Assembly (NCBI RefSeq): GCF_001758365.1
Contig: NZ_LZFO01000023.1
Location: 1 to 39,599, forward strand
From: Clostridium acetireducens DSM 10703
GTDB lineage: Bacteria; Bacillota; Clostridia; Clostridiales; Clostridiaceae
Length of the DNA: 39,599 nucleotides
Reading direction: 5' to 3'
Below are positions 1 through 8,249 of this stretch, piece by piece. Numbering within the stretch: the first letter of the stretch is position 1; each line of letters starts with the position of its first letter. The position numbers were made by a program, and so were the translations under genes. The notes beneath the pieces were generated by a model. That model did not search any database. It saw only the letters and a program-made list of their open reading frames with translations, and had not been told where the DNA came from.

Positions 1-3
1 AAG

Positions 4-40
4 TTATCCACAGGTGCAATAGCACCTTAGCTTTGCTATT
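4..40. repeat. Inverted repeats before the exporter pair
   Basis: Positions 12-17 (AGGTGC) and 22-27 (GCACCT) form a perfect 6-bp stem with a 4-nt loop. AATAGCA at 18-24 can alternatively pair with TGCTATT at 34-40, so two mutually exclusive stems are possible. A T-rich stretch follows at 44-50. This could be the terminator of a gene lying left of the window, or a leader structure. A perfect TTATCCACA (DnaA-box consensus) lies at 4-12. Function is not established. Confidence 0.3.
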
Positions 41-114
41 ATCTTTTTCTGAACAAAATAGTTAATTATTAACAAAAAGTAATGATTTTTAAATATAATT
101 GAGGAAGTTTAATT

Positions 115-555
115 GTGCAATTTCCTCCATTAGTTATTTTTGGTGCAGCTATATTATCTGGTTTTTTAACATTACTTTTTGGTGGAAATTTTTATGATTT
201 TATTATAAGTCTTATTATTGGTGGATTAATAAAAGCTTCTTCTAGCTTTTTACAAAAACTCAAAATTAATGACTTTTTTATAAATGTAGTAGGAGGTGCT
301 ATAGCAGCTTTAATAGCACTATTATCTATGCAAATTTCTGCAGGACTTCATGAGGATAAAATAATAATAGGTTCTATTATGCAATTAGTACCTGGACTTA
401 CTATAACAAATGCAGTTAGAGATACTATTGCAGGAGATTTAATGGCAGGTATGACTAGAGCAGCAGAAGCTTTTTTAACTGCTATAGCTATTGCAATAGG
501 AACAGGAACAGTATTTAAAATATGGTTTTCTACTTTTGGAGGTATTAGTATATGA
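115..555 (+). CDS. Threonine/serine exporter (YjjP/ThrE type), membrane half only
   Basis: The 146-residue hydrophobic protein matches the membrane half of the YjjP/ThrE (DUF1212) family, which exports small amino acids or organic acids together with a YjjB-type partner. Visible family features are FGGNFYDF near residue 23, the LVPGLTITNAVRD motif near 91 and about five membrane segments. Family members are usually about 250 residues, with an N-terminal cytoplasmic domain of roughly 110 residues before the first membrane segment. Here that domain is absent, and all three frames of positions 1-114 contain stops. The start is GTG at 115, preceded by GAGGAAG at 101-107, so translation as a short protein is plausible. 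The stop overlaps the start of the next gene (ATGA), indicating coupling. It may be a true short subunit or the remains of a truncated gene. Confidence 0.72.
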   Translation: MQFPPLVIFGAAILSGFLTLLFGGNFYDFIISLIIGGLIKASSSFLQKLKINDFFINVVGGAIAALIALLSMQISAGLHEDKIIIGSIMQLVPGLTITNAVRDTIAGDLMAGMTRAAEAFLTAIAIAIGTGTVFKIWFSTFGGISI

Positions 556-989
556 TTTTAAATTGTATATTTGCATGTATAGCTAGCTTAGGATACTGTA
601 TTACATTTAATGTTAAAGGCAAAAAAATTATATATACTGCTTTAGGTGGTGGCATTGGATGGTTTTTTTATTTATTAACAGCAAAATTAATTCCATCTAG
701 TAGCATTTTCTCTTATTTTGTTGCCTCTACCGTTATATCCATTTACGGAGAAATAATGGCAAGAATAATGAAAATACCTGTTACAATATTTGTTATATGT
801 GCAATTATTCCTTTAGTACCTGGTGGGGGAATGTACTATACAATGTTTGAATCTATTCAAGGTAATGCAAATGAATCACTATTGTTAGGAATCAATACAT
901 TGTCTATTGCAGGTGCCATAGCTGCAGGAATTCTTTTAGTTTCTTCTATTACAAAAGCAATTTTATTTTATACTAATAAAAATAAATAA
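552..989 (+). CDS. Threonine/serine exporter, YjjB/ThrE_2-type subunit
   Basis: A 145-residue integral membrane protein with about four or five hydrophobic segments. It resembles the YjjB (ThrE_2, DUF3815) family, which forms the second half of the ThrE exporter. The family motif around IPLVPGGGMYYTMF lies near residues 85-98, followed by the typical small-residue-rich last helices. The length is normal for YjjB (about 150). The start codon overlaps the stop of the YjjP-like gene by 4 nt, so the two are translated together and probably form one transporter. Unlike its partner, this subunit appears full length. The substrate cannot be told from sequence. A weak, imperfect hairpin around 973-1003 may end transcription from both sides, because the next gene converges. 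Confidence 0.8.
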   Translation: MILNCIFACIASLGYCITFNVKGKKIIYTALGGGIGWFFYLLTAKLIPSSSIFSYFVASTVISIYGEIMARIMKIPVTIFVICAIIPLVPGGGMYYTMFESIQGNANESLLLGINTLSIAGAIAAGILLVSSITKAILFYTNKNK

Positions 990-994
990 GCTTT

Positions 995-1261
995 TTATTT
1001 TAAGAACATATTAAGATTTGATATTAGTTCCTCAATATTTTTTTTGCCCTCACCTTCATAATCTTTTAAACAACTTTGAGCACAGTTTTCTAAAACTATA
1101 CAGCCTACTTTATTTATAGCGGATCTAACTGCAGCTATTTGTATTAATATGTCTTTACAATTAGATCCACTTTGAACCATCCTTTCTATACCTTTAACTT
1201 GACCTTCTATTTTTCTAAGCCTAATTTGTACATCTCTTTTTAATTTATTTTTATCTTTCAT
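995..1261 (-). CDS. CsoR/RcnR-family metal-sensing repressor with an all-cysteine site
   Basis: An 88-residue all-helical DUF156 (CsoR/RcnR/FrmR) repressor, which normally binds operator DNA as a tetramer and releases it on metal or electrophile binding. The family core RLRKIEGQVKGIERM spans residues 14-28. The canonical copper site of CsoR is Cys-His-Cys; aligned here these are Cys35, Cys60 and Cys64, so the histidine is replaced by cysteine. An extra Cys54 lies nearby. The site could bind Cu(I) or Zn with thiolates only, or sense sulfane sulfur or electrophiles as CstR and FrmR do. The ATG is preceded by AGAGGTGT. A TATAAT-like box lies about 22 nt upstream, inside an imperfect AT-rich palindrome around 1283-1310 that could be an autoregulatory operator. 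No cognate efflux pump or copper chaperone is adjacent, so the target is unknown. Confidence 0.88.
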   Translation of the reverse strand: MKDKNKLKRDVQIRLRKIEGQVKGIERMVQSGSNCKDILIQIAAVRSAINKVGCIVLENCAQSCLKDYEGEGKKNIEELISNLNMFLK

Positions 1262-1326
1262 GTATTACACCTCTATTTATTCTATTATACTATAGATATT
1301 ATACATTATAAAATATATTAAATACA

Positions 1327-1358
1327 AAAACATCATCTAAATATTTAGATGATGTTTT
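1327..1358. terminator. Perfect 32-bp palindrome between csoR-like and amidase genes
   Basis: AAAACATCATCTAAAT at 1327-1342 is followed at once by its exact reverse complement at 1343-1358. It starts with four A and ends with four T, so it could act as an intrinsic terminator in both directions. It lies about 190 nt beyond the amidase stop and upstream of the csoR-like promoter, so it most likely ends the amidase transcript. The rest of 1262-1549 shows no gene. Confidence 0.55.
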
Positions 1359-1549
1359 ATATTATATAAATTCATTATATGAATTGGGGGCATATTAATG
1401 TTTTACATATTTTAATAATATCAAATAATTATACATTAGTCAATATATTTATACACAATATTTTTATTATCTAAAACGCATTTTTAAGCAAAATCCTACT
1501 TTTTATAAGTAAAATTTTACACTTCACTAATTTTATATATGCATAATTA

Positions 1550-2476
1550 TTAACTATATATAAATTTATTCCAAGTATTTTTGCCTACTATTCCATCTGT
1601 AATTAAATTATTTTTCTTTTGAAATTCTTTTACTGCTCTTTCTGTTATATTTCCAAATATGCCATCTACTCCTGCACCCAATCTCCATTGAATATACCTT
1701 ATAGCTATTCTATTATAACTTCCCTTCATAGTAAGAGGTTTAGATATTATAATTTTAAAAGCATTTAATGTTATTTGACCAGGTACTCCATCTACAGGTA
1801 TACCTACCACACTTTGGAAATTTTTTATACAATCTTTTGTGCTTACATCTAATATTCCACTTTCTGACACACATTTCCCATTTTTATCTTTTATTTGAAA
1901 TCTATTTAATATTTTTTGTATTTCTAAAATATTTTCGTCCTTATAATTCTCATTATTATCATACTTTAATATTTTACCATAAGTTATAGCTTTTATTATT
2001 GCATTTGCCATACTTTCTCCATTATATAACTTCATATCTTCTTTTGAATCTATAAAACATCCTTCAATTAATATAGCTGGAGCAATAGTATTTTTTAATA
2101 CATATAACATTCTTCCATCTTTAACTCCTCTATTTTTAAATCCTAAAATAGATATATTATCTACTACTCTTTTAGCTATAAGCCTACCTACTGGTGATAT
2201 AGCAAAAACTTCTGTTCCATTTCCTCCTCCTGCATTAAAATGTATTGATACAAACAAATCAACTTTATTATTATTGGCTGTATTTACTCTTTTATATAAA
2301 GATTCTAAAACGCTTTTAGCATAATCTGGTGTACAATTTACTACACTATAACCTAATATTTTTAATTTATTTATAACCATACTTCCTATATTTCTAGTTA
2401 ATTCATCCTCAAACTTTATTCCTAAAGCACCAATATCTGGTGGACAATTATGCCCAATATCTATGCCTATTTTCAT
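1550..2476 (-). CDS. N-acetylmuramoyl-L-alanine amidase with two peptidoglycan-binding repeats, endolysin-like
   Basis: An Amidase_3 zinc hydrolase cleaving the bond between MurNAc and the stem peptide. The start at 2476 is chosen because AGGGTGAG lies just before that ATG; an in-frame ATG at 2491 precedes this ribosome site and is unlikely. Residues about 1-170 are the catalytic domain: GIDIGHN carries the first zinc histidine, the glutamate of FEDELTRN the second ligand, SIHFN the second histidine and LIEGCF the catalytic glutamate. Two PG_binding_1 repeats follow, roughly residues 180-245 and 250-308, ending in [13 protein letters not shown] and GIVGKNTW motifs. There is no signal peptide or membrane segment, so the protein needs a holin, cell lysis or a mother-cell role. 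That layout resembles clostridial phage endolysins, but no phage genes are nearby. It is divergent from the next gene. Confidence 0.88.
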   Translation of the reverse strand: MKIGIDIGHNCPPDIGALGIKFEDELTRNIGSMVINKLKILGYSVVNCTPDYAKSVLESLYKRVNTANNNKVDLFVSIHFNAGGGNGTEVFAISPVGRLIAKRVVDNISILGFKNRGVKDGRMLYVLKNTIAPAILIEGCFIDSKEDMKLYNGESMANAIIKAITYGKILKYDNNENYKDENILEIQKILNRFQIKDKNGKCVSESGILDVSTKDCIKNFQSVVGIPVDGVPGQITLNAFKIIISKPLTMKGSYNRIAIRYIQWRLGAGVDGIFGNITERAVKEFQKKNNLITDGIVGKNTWNKFIYS

Positions 2477-2613
2477 TTTTCTCACCCTCATTTATACATA
2501 TATTTTAATTTATATTATTCTATATTTAATAAAATGTTTATTTAATTTTGTAATAAGTTATTGTTTTTTAACATAATGTAATTCTATAGAATATTAAATT
2601 AAGGTGATTGCAT

Positions 2614-3093
2614 ATGTTTAAAAAAATATGTTTTTATTTTTTCATTTTAATTACTTGTTTATTTTTTATTAACTATAATTACAATAATATTAATTTTCCT
2701 ATTAAATTAAAAAAGCCTAATAATTATTATTATACAAATTTAGTTATAAAAAATATAATAAACGAAACAAATTATAAATGCTCAATTATAGATACTAATT
2801 TCTATAAAGAAAAAACTTTGTCTAAAGAGGAAATAGCAATAGTCAAAAAATTTCTTTTAAATTTAAACAAAAATAATTTTATAAAAAACCCAAAAAACAT
2901 AAATAAAAAACCTCTGTATAAACTTTTTTTTACTTTCAAAGATGAAAAATATATAATAAATATATATAATAAAGATATTTGTTCCATATACCCTTGGGAT
3001 GGATATTATAATATGGATTTTATAAACATTAGTAATATACCTATATCTTATAACTTATATAATTTATGTAAATACATTATACCTAGAGATTAA
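2614..3093 (+). CDS. Clostridial hypothetical protein with N-terminal signal/anchor
   Basis: A 159-residue protein I do not recognise with certainty; it resembles small clostridial proteins of unknown function (possibly the DUF4883 family). Residues 1-20 are a strongly hydrophobic segment after two lysines, so it is exported or anchored by its N-terminus. A cysteine inside that segment is only a poor lipobox candidate. The remainder is lysine- and asparagine-rich, with a tryptophan in SIYPWDGYY near residue 130. The ATG at 2614 is preferred over an in-frame TTG at 2608 because AAGGTG at 2601-2606 is correctly spaced for it. It lies 48 nt before the PHP gene on the same strand, so the two may be co-transcribed. 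It may act at the cell surface or the forespore membrane, but nothing here proves it. Confidence 0.6.
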   Translation: MFKKICFYFFILITCLFFINYNYNNINFPIKLKKPNNYYYTNLVIKNIINETNYKCSIIDTNFYKEKTLSKEEIAIVKKFLLNLNKNNFIKNPKNINKKPLYKLFFTFKDEKYIINIYNKDICSIYPWDGYYNMDFINISNIPISYNLYNLCKYIIPRD

Positions 3094-3141
3094 TATTAAA
3101 ATACATTTATTAATTTAATACACTATACTGGAGATGATTTT

Positions 3142-3981
3142 ATGTATAAAAAAGGGGATTTTCATATACATTCTAATGCATCTGATGGTAAATTTTCTCC
3201 TAAAGATATAGTACATTTATCTTTGAAGCAAAATATGGATATAATTTCAATTACCGATCATGATACTATTAATGGAATCAATGAAGCATTAGAAGAAAGC
3301 AAAAAAGTAAATATAAAAGTTATACCTGGAATAGAACTTTCCACGCTATATAAAGGAGAAAACATACACATATTAGGATACTTTAAAAATAGTAATTATA
3401 AAAATAGCAATCTTCAAAATTTCTTAAAAAATATGGAGTGTTACAGAATTTATAGAGCTAAAAAAATAATTGAAAATCTATATGAATTTTTTCATATAAA
3501 ATTAGATGCTGATGAAATAATAAAAAAATCCAACGGTATAATAGCAAGACCTCATATTGCTAAAGCTATTATAGATGCTGGATATGATTATACTTGGGAA
3601 TATATATTCAATAACTTAATAAGTGATAAAAGTCCTGCTTATGTACCAAATAAAAAACTTTCTTTAGAAGAAGGTATTAAACTTTTGAAATATTCTAATG
3701 CTCTTGTAGTACTTGCACATCCTGTGCTGATACATAATTGCTCTATAGAAGAATTATTAAATTTTGAATTTGATGGCATAGAAGCTATTTACTATTCAAA
3801 TACACCGAAAGAGACTTTTAGATTTAAAAATTTAGCAAAAAAATATAATAAAATAATTACTGCTGGTTCTGATTTCCATGGAATAACTAAGTCAGATGGA
3901 TTGCACGCTTTAAATATTGGGGATGTATATTTAACAAAAGAATATATAAAAATATTTTTAGAAAAATTAAATCAAACATAA
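3142..3981 (+). CDS. PHP-domain metal-dependent phosphoesterase
   Basis: A 279-residue PHP-family protein of the YciV/RNase AM type. Relatives hydrolyse nucleoside 3',5'-bisphosphates or trim 5' ends of RNA, and the fold is shared with the DNA polymerase proofreading domain. All expected metal-binding motifs are visible: FHIHSNASDG (His8, His10, Asp15), SITDHDT (Asp39, His40), PGIELS, HILGY, RPHIA, LAHPV and GSDFHG near the C-terminus. The length is typical. The ATG follows TGGAGATGA with normal spacing. It follows the hypothetical protein on the same strand and ends 30 nt before a strong terminator. Its substrate (pAp-like nucleotide or RNA end) cannot be decided from sequence. Confidence 0.88.
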   Translation: MYKKGDFHIHSNASDGKFSPKDIVHLSLKQNMDIISITDHDTINGINEALEESKKVNIKVIPGIELSTLYKGENIHILGYFKNSNYKNSNLQNFLKNMECYRIYRAKKIIENLYEFFHIKLDADEIIKKSNGIIARPHIAKAIIDAGYDYTWEYIFNNLISDKSPAYVPNKKLSLEEGIKLLKYSNALVVLAHPVLIHNCSIEELLNFEFDGIEAIYYSNTPKETFRFKNLAKKYNKIITAGSDFHGITKSDGLHALNIGDVYLTKEYIKIFLEKLNQT

Positions 3982-4010
3982 TTATTTAAATATTAGTTTA
4001 ATTTAAAAAT

Positions 4011-4050
4011 GACAGTTGATAAATTAAATTTATCAACTGTCTTATTATTT
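4011..4050. terminator. Intrinsic terminator, PHP gene (and M18 gene from the other side)
   Basis: A perfect 15-bp stem, GACAGTTGATAAATT at 4011-4025 against 4027-4041 with a single central base, is followed by TTATTATTTTT. An A-rich stretch on the other side suggests it also ends the convergent aminopeptidase operon. Confidence 0.85.
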
Positions 4051-4144
4051 TTATACAGATTATTTTTAATTATTTTCTATTTGCAAATTATCTTAAACAT
4101 TTTTTATTCAGCAACATAAGTATTATTAATTCTAATTTTTAATA

Positions 4145-5542
4145 TTATGCTTCTGATAAGAATGCAAAATATCCTTTCATAGTTTCATATATATCTGCTT
4201 TGCTAGCTATTTCCCAAGGAGCATGCATATTTAAAAGAGCAACACCACAATCTATAACATCCATGCTATAGTTAGCAAGTATATACGCAATAGTTCCGCC
4301 ACCGCCTTGGTCTACTTTACCAAGCTCTGCAGTTTGCCATGAAACATTGTATTTATCCATAATATTTCTTATTTGTGCTATATACTCTGGACTTGCATCA
4401 TTAGAACCTGATTTTCCTCTAGAACCAGTATACTTATTAAATACAATTCCCTTACCTAAATAAGCACAATTTTTCTTTTCCATTACTGAAGGATAATTAG
4501 GATCAAAAGCTGCACTTACGTCTGATGATAACATTTTTGAATTAGAAAATGCTCTTCTTAATTTTAGTTCATTATATTCTTCACATAAATTCATTACTTC
4601 TGCTGTTACATTTTCAAAAAATCTTGAATGCATTCCCGTAGCACCTACACTACCTATTTCTTCTTTATCTACTAATACTGTTGCACAAGTTTTACTTGGT
4701 TTATCTATTTTAAGCATTGCTTCAAAAGAAGTGTATGCACATACTCTATCATCTTGACCATATGCCATTATCATACTTCTATCTAATCCATAATCTCTTG
4801 CTCTTCCTGCTGGAACAACTTCTAATTCAGCAGATACAAAATCTTCTTCACACATTCCATACTTTTCATTAAGAATTCTTAAAACATTTTTTCTTACTTT
4901 ATATTTTTCATTTTCTCCTTCAATAGGAATGCTTCCTACTAAAATATTTAAATTTTCTCCTTCAATAGCTTTTGATAACTTTTTCTCCATTTGATCAGAA
5001 GCTAAGTGAATCAAGAGGTCTGATACTCCTATTACAGGTTCTTTATCATCTTCTCCAATTACTATATTTACTTTAGTTCCATCTTTTTTTATAACTACTC
5101 CATGAATTGCTAAAGGAAGTGTTACCCATTGATATTTTTTTATTCCTCCATAATAATGAGTTTCAAATAAAGCTAAATCTGTATCTTCATATAAAGGATT
5201 TTGTTTTAAATCTAATCTAGGAGAATCAATATGTGCTCCTAGTATTCTCATTCCATTTTCTAAAGGTTCTTCTCCTATTGAAAATAACACCAACATTTTT
5301 CCTTTATTATTTGCATAAACCTTATCTCCTGGCTTTAATTTTTTATTTTCTTTTATTATGGAATCAATATCTTTGTATCCTTGTTTTTCTGCTCTAATTA
5401 TAAATTCTTCTACACATTCTCTTTCTGTTTTGCATTTAGACATAAATTCTCTATAGCTTTCCGATAATTCAAAAACCTTGTTTAATTCATCTTTTGAATA
5501 TTTTTCCCATGCATATTTATACTCTTTTATTAATTCATTCAT
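4145..5542 (-). CDS. M18 family aminopeptidase
   Basis: A cytoplasmic zinc aminopeptidase of the M18 (aspartyl aminopeptidase) family that removes N-terminal, often acidic, residues from peptides. Metal-site motifs are visible: GAHIDSPRLD (His), the aspartates of AYGQDDRVCAY, VDKEEIGSVG (catalytic and ligand glutamates) and LNMHAPWEIAS (last His). Length (465 residues from this start) fits the bacterial family. The reading frame opens at 5590 but the family N-terminus aligns with the internal ATG at 5542 (MNELIKEYKYAW); neither has a clear ribosome site, and an AGGGGGTG lies between them, so the start is uncertain. It is the last gene of the hprK operon, just after the corA-like gene, and likely serves peptide recycling. 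Confidence 0.9.
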   Translation of the reverse strand: MNELIKEYKYAWEKYSKDELNKVFELSESYREFMSKCKTERECVEEFIIRAEKQGYKDIDSIIKENKKLKPGDKVYANNKGKMLVLFSIGEEPLENGMRILGAHIDSPRLDLKQNPLYEDTDLALFETHYYGGIKKYQWVTLPLAIHGVVIKKDGTKVNIVIGEDDKEPVIGVSDLLIHLASDQMEKKLSKAIEGENLNILVGSIPIEGENEKYKVRKNVLRILNEKYGMCEEDFVSAELEVVPAGRARDYGLDRSMIMAYGQDDRVCAYTSFEAMLKIDKPSKTCATVLVDKEEIGSVGATGMHSRFFENVTAEVMNLCEEYNELKLRRAFSNSKMLSSDVSAAFDPNYPSVMEKKNCAYLGKGIVFNKYTGSRGKSGSNDASPEYIAQIRNIMDKYNVSWQTAELGKVDQGGGGTIAYILANYSMDVIDCGVALLNMHAPWEIASKADIYETMKGYFAFLSEA

Positions 5543-5596
5543 TTTTTTCTTACTGCAATAATAACTACAGTAATCTACACCCCCTGTCATTTAATA

Positions 5597-6538
5597 TTAT
5601 AACCATTTTTTTTTCTTAAATATATAAATAAGTATTGCTGTTATAAATATCATAATAGCTATTATAAAATAGTAACCATAATCTGTATTTGCAAAGGGTA
5701 TGTATTTAAAATTCATACCATATATACTGCTTATTAAATTTAATGGTAAAAATATAGTAGCTATTAATGTAAAAATTTTCATTAATTCATTAGTTTTATT
5801 AGCTATTTCAGATTCAAAAGCTTCTCTAACCATACCTAAATCTTGAACTAAACTTTCCAAAGCCATAACTAATTTATCAGTTTTCTTATTTAAATTTATA
5901 AAATGAACTAAATTTTCTTTTTCTATTATATTATTTTCATTACTAGTTAAACTATCTCCTATATACCTTAAGGGATTTAAGTATTTTCTTATTTTATAAA
6001 CTTGTCTTCTTAAGTTTATAAGTCTATCTAAATATTGATGCTTAGGATTTTTTAAAATACCTATTTCTATTTTATCTACTTCTTCTTCTAAAGAAGCTAT
6101 TACATTGTAATTTTTAACTATTATTCTATCTATTATATAATACAGCAAAATACAGGGCAAAGGATTTTTTTTAAAAAACAAAGAATCCTTAGAATCTCTT
6201 ATATCTTCAATTAAATCTTTTACTATATCCAATTCATCTGTACTTGTTGTTATTAAATATTCTTTACTTAAAAAAACATATAAATTTTTACAATAAACTT
6301 GACCATTATAATATTCTAATGCACTTAAAATTATAAAAATATAATTATGATAAAAGTTAATCTTAGAAAATTCACTCATTTCCTTACATTCTTTTATGCA
6401 ACAATCATCTATATTAATATTATCTTTGATGCGATCTAATTCTTCAATATCAGTTAATATCCAATATTTACTACTTTTTTTTAAAGGAGACTTATTTGTT
6501 ATATTTGTAAAATTATTTAAAATATCATATATTACCAT
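5597..6538 (-). CDS. CorA-family divalent cation transporter
   Basis: A 313-residue CorA-type protein, which forms a pentameric channel for Mg2+ or related divalent cations. The N-terminal two-thirds is the soluble funnel domain with a long helix (about residues 150-250). Two membrane helices close the protein, at about 255-275 and 287-306. The signature GMN follows the first helix in IYGMNFKYIPF, the selectivity-filter motif of the family. The basic tail KKKKWL is typical. The N-terminal half is poorly conserved, as usual for Firmicutes paralogues, so Mg2+ is assumed rather than shown. It lies between 5-formyl-THF cyclo-ligase (61 nt upstream) and the M18 gene on one strand. Confidence 0.87.
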   Translation of the reverse strand: MVIYDILNNFTNITNKSPLKKSSKYWILTDIEELDRIKDNINIDDCCIKECKEMSEFSKINFYHNYIFIILSALEYYNGQVYCKNLYVFLSKEYLITTSTDELDIVKDLIEDIRDSKDSLFFKKNPLPCILLYYIIDRIIVKNYNVIASLEEEVDKIEIGILKNPKHQYLDRLINLRRQVYKIRKYLNPLRYIGDSLTSNENNIIEKENLVHFINLNKKTDKLVMALESLVQDLGMVREAFESEIANKTNELMKIFTLIATIFLPLNLISSIYGMNFKYIPFANTDYGYYFIIAIMIFITAILIYIFKKKKWL

Positions 6539-6599
6539 AAAATCACCAATTAACTTATTTTAATTTTCCTAATTAGTATATACATTTTAAATAATTTTA

Positions 6600-7163
6600 T
6601 TAATTAAAATACATTTCTCTACTTTCTGTTATTATACCATGAACACCCATGTCAAATCCATCCATAGGTACTTTTTTTACTATTTGAAATTCATAACACA
6701 ATCCTATATTTTTAGAATGTAAATTATTATAATTTAAAAATCTATCATAAAATCCGCCGCCATATCCTATTCTTCCGCCTTTTAAATCAAAGGAAATTCC
6801 TGGTATCAAAATTAAATCTATATATTCCCTATCTACTTTATTTTCAAAATTTAAAGGTTCTAAAATATCATACTTGCTTTTATGTAAATCCTGAAATTTA
6901 TTTATTTTTATTGCTTCCATTCCTTCATCTTTTGATATTATTTTAGGCACACAAACACTTTTTCCATCTAATAAAGCTTTATTTATAAGCCTATGAGTAT
7001 CTACTTCTTCTTTCAAACTTACATACACAAAAATCATTTTACTTTTAATATAATTTTTACTATTTATTATTCTGTTATATATTAAATTATCTAAATTCAT
7101 TTTATTTGTAATGTCCATATTATTTCTTATATTTTTTATTTTTTTTCTTAAATCACTCTTCAT
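6600..7163 (-). CDS. 5-formyltetrahydrofolate cyclo-ligase
   Basis: A 187-residue ATP-dependent enzyme converting 5-formyl-THF to 5,10-methenyl-THF, returning a storage or inhibitory folate to the one-carbon pool. Family hallmarks are the basic N-terminal helix KSDLRKKIKNIR that binds ATP phosphates, VYVSLKEEVDT near residue 46, and the strongly conserved GGRIGYGGGFYDRFL near 129-143. The length is normal. The ATG at 7163 overlaps the hprK stop by 11 nt (ATGAAGAGTGA), so translation is coupled to hprK. The operon position is a convenience grouping; no direct link between folate repair and carbon control is evident. Confidence 0.92.
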   Translation of the reverse strand: MKSDLRKKIKNIRNNMDITNKMNLDNLIYNRIINSKNYIKSKMIFVYVSLKEEVDTHRLINKALLDGKSVCVPKIISKDEGMEAIKINKFQDLHKSKYDILEPLNFENKVDREYIDLILIPGISFDLKGGRIGYGGGFYDRFLNYNNLHSKNIGLCYEFQIVKKVPMDGFDMGVHGIITESREMYFN

Positions 7164-8088
7164 CTTCTAATGCAGCCCTCCTTTTAGCTTCCTCATTAAT
7201 TCTTTTACTTATAGTATCTACTGGATTTTCCTTTGAAATAAGACTATATCTATAATTTGCTGCTGCAGCCTCTATTATAACTGCTAAATTTCTTCCAGGT
7301 CTTATAGGTATAGTTATTTTTCTAACAGCTATATTTAATATGTCAACTGCTTTCTTATCTGTTCCTAATCTATCATAATTTTGATCTTCATTCCAAGGCT
7401 CTAATCTTATTATTAAATCAATTGTTTTAGTATCTAACACAGAACTTAACCCATATAAAGCTGGAACATCAATTATACCCATTCCTCTAACTTCCAGCAT
7501 TCCTGAAGTTATATACGGAGATCTTCCATTTAATCTTCCTCTTATTCTTTTAATATCTACAGCATCATCTGCTACTAATCTATGTCCTCTTTTTATTAAT
7601 TCCAATGCTGTCTCACTTTTTCCTATACCGCTTTCTCCTATTATTAATATTCCAATACCATATACATCAACTAAAACACCATGCAATCTTGTTTCTGGTG
7701 CTAAATTTTCATCTAAATATTTAGATATTTTTTTTATAAATTCCGCAGAAACCATATCTGTTCTAAGTATCCACCTATTATATTTTAATGCAGATTCTAC
7801 ACATTCTTTATGTGGTTTTAATTTTCTAGTTAATATTATACAAGGCACAGCATATTGAAAAAATTTATCTAATCTTTTTTTTCTTAGTTCTGAATTCATA
7901 GTATTTAAAAAACTCCATTCTGCTTTTCCTACTATTTGAACTCTTTTTTTATCAAAGTAATTAAAATAACCTGAAAATTGCAATCCTGGTCTATTAATAT
8001 GCCTCGATAATACATTTATTTTTGAGTCACCTTTATTTATAATTTCTAAATTTAAATCATTTATTAACTCATTCATTTTAACACTCAT
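7153..8088 (-). CDS. hprK: HPr kinase/phosphorylase
   Basis: A bifunctional enzyme that phosphorylates Ser46 of HPr with ATP or PPi and removes the phosphate with Pi, controlling catabolite repression and PTS activity in Firmicutes. The N-terminal domain contains the family stretch NRPGLQFSGYFNYF; the C-terminal domain has the Walker A motif GESGIGKS near residue 152 and the family signature EVRGMGIIDV near 200. I place the start at 8088 (MSVKMNEL), since GAGG of the upstream ATGAGGTATG is its ribosome site and this fits family N-termini; an in-frame ATG at 8103 overlaps that site. It is the first gene of the four-gene operon ending with the M18 aminopeptidase. HPr itself is not in the window. 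Confidence 0.95.
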   Translation of the reverse strand: MSVKMNELINDLNLEIINKGDSKINVLSRHINRPGLQFSGYFNYFDKKRVQIVGKAEWSFLNTMNSELRKKRLDKFFQYAVPCIILTRKLKPHKECVESALKYNRWILRTDMVSAEFIKKISKYLDENLAPETRLHGVLVDVYGIGILIIGESGIGKSETALELIKRGHRLVADDAVDIKRIRGRLNGRSPYITSGMLEVRGMGIIDVPALYGLSSVLDTKTIDLIIRLEPWNEDQNYDRLGTDKKAVDILNIAVRKITIPIRPGRNLAVIIEAAAANYRYSLISKENPVDTISKRINEEAKRRAALEDEE

Positions 8089-8165
8089 ATTTACATACCT
8101 CATTTAATAATTAGTTTTACTTCAATATTAAATTATACTAAATCAAAAAAAATAGTAAAGTAAAA

Positions 8166-8224
8166 TTTAAATTAATTAAAGGTATGCTATTTATTTTAAA
8201 TAGCATACCTTTAATTAATTTAAA
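8166..8224. terminator. Long perfect hairpin after glpX
   Basis: A perfect 27-bp stem: 8166-8192 pairs with 8198-8224 around a 5-nt loop (ATTTT). The core is GGTATGCTATTT; the outer part is AT-only. It lies 25 nt beyond the glpX stop and before the hprK operon, so it separates the two. The stem is unusually long, but A/T tracts on both sides fit an intrinsic terminator. Confidence 0.8.
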
Positions 8225-8249
8225 TAATTATATCAAATAATATAGCTTA

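Noticed and set aside
4-12. Perfect DnaA box TTATCCACA as a sign of a replication origin
   Set aside because: Single box; no dnaA, dnaN or box cluster nearby. A 9-mer can arise by chance in AT-rich DNA.
1-30. Tail of an upstream gene ending at 28-30
   Set aside because: Only nine codons are visible and no family can be recognised; the stop can be chance.
1550-2476. Prophage remnant around the endolysin-like amidase
   Set aside because: No holin, integrase, structural phage gene or attachment repeats in the neighbourhood.
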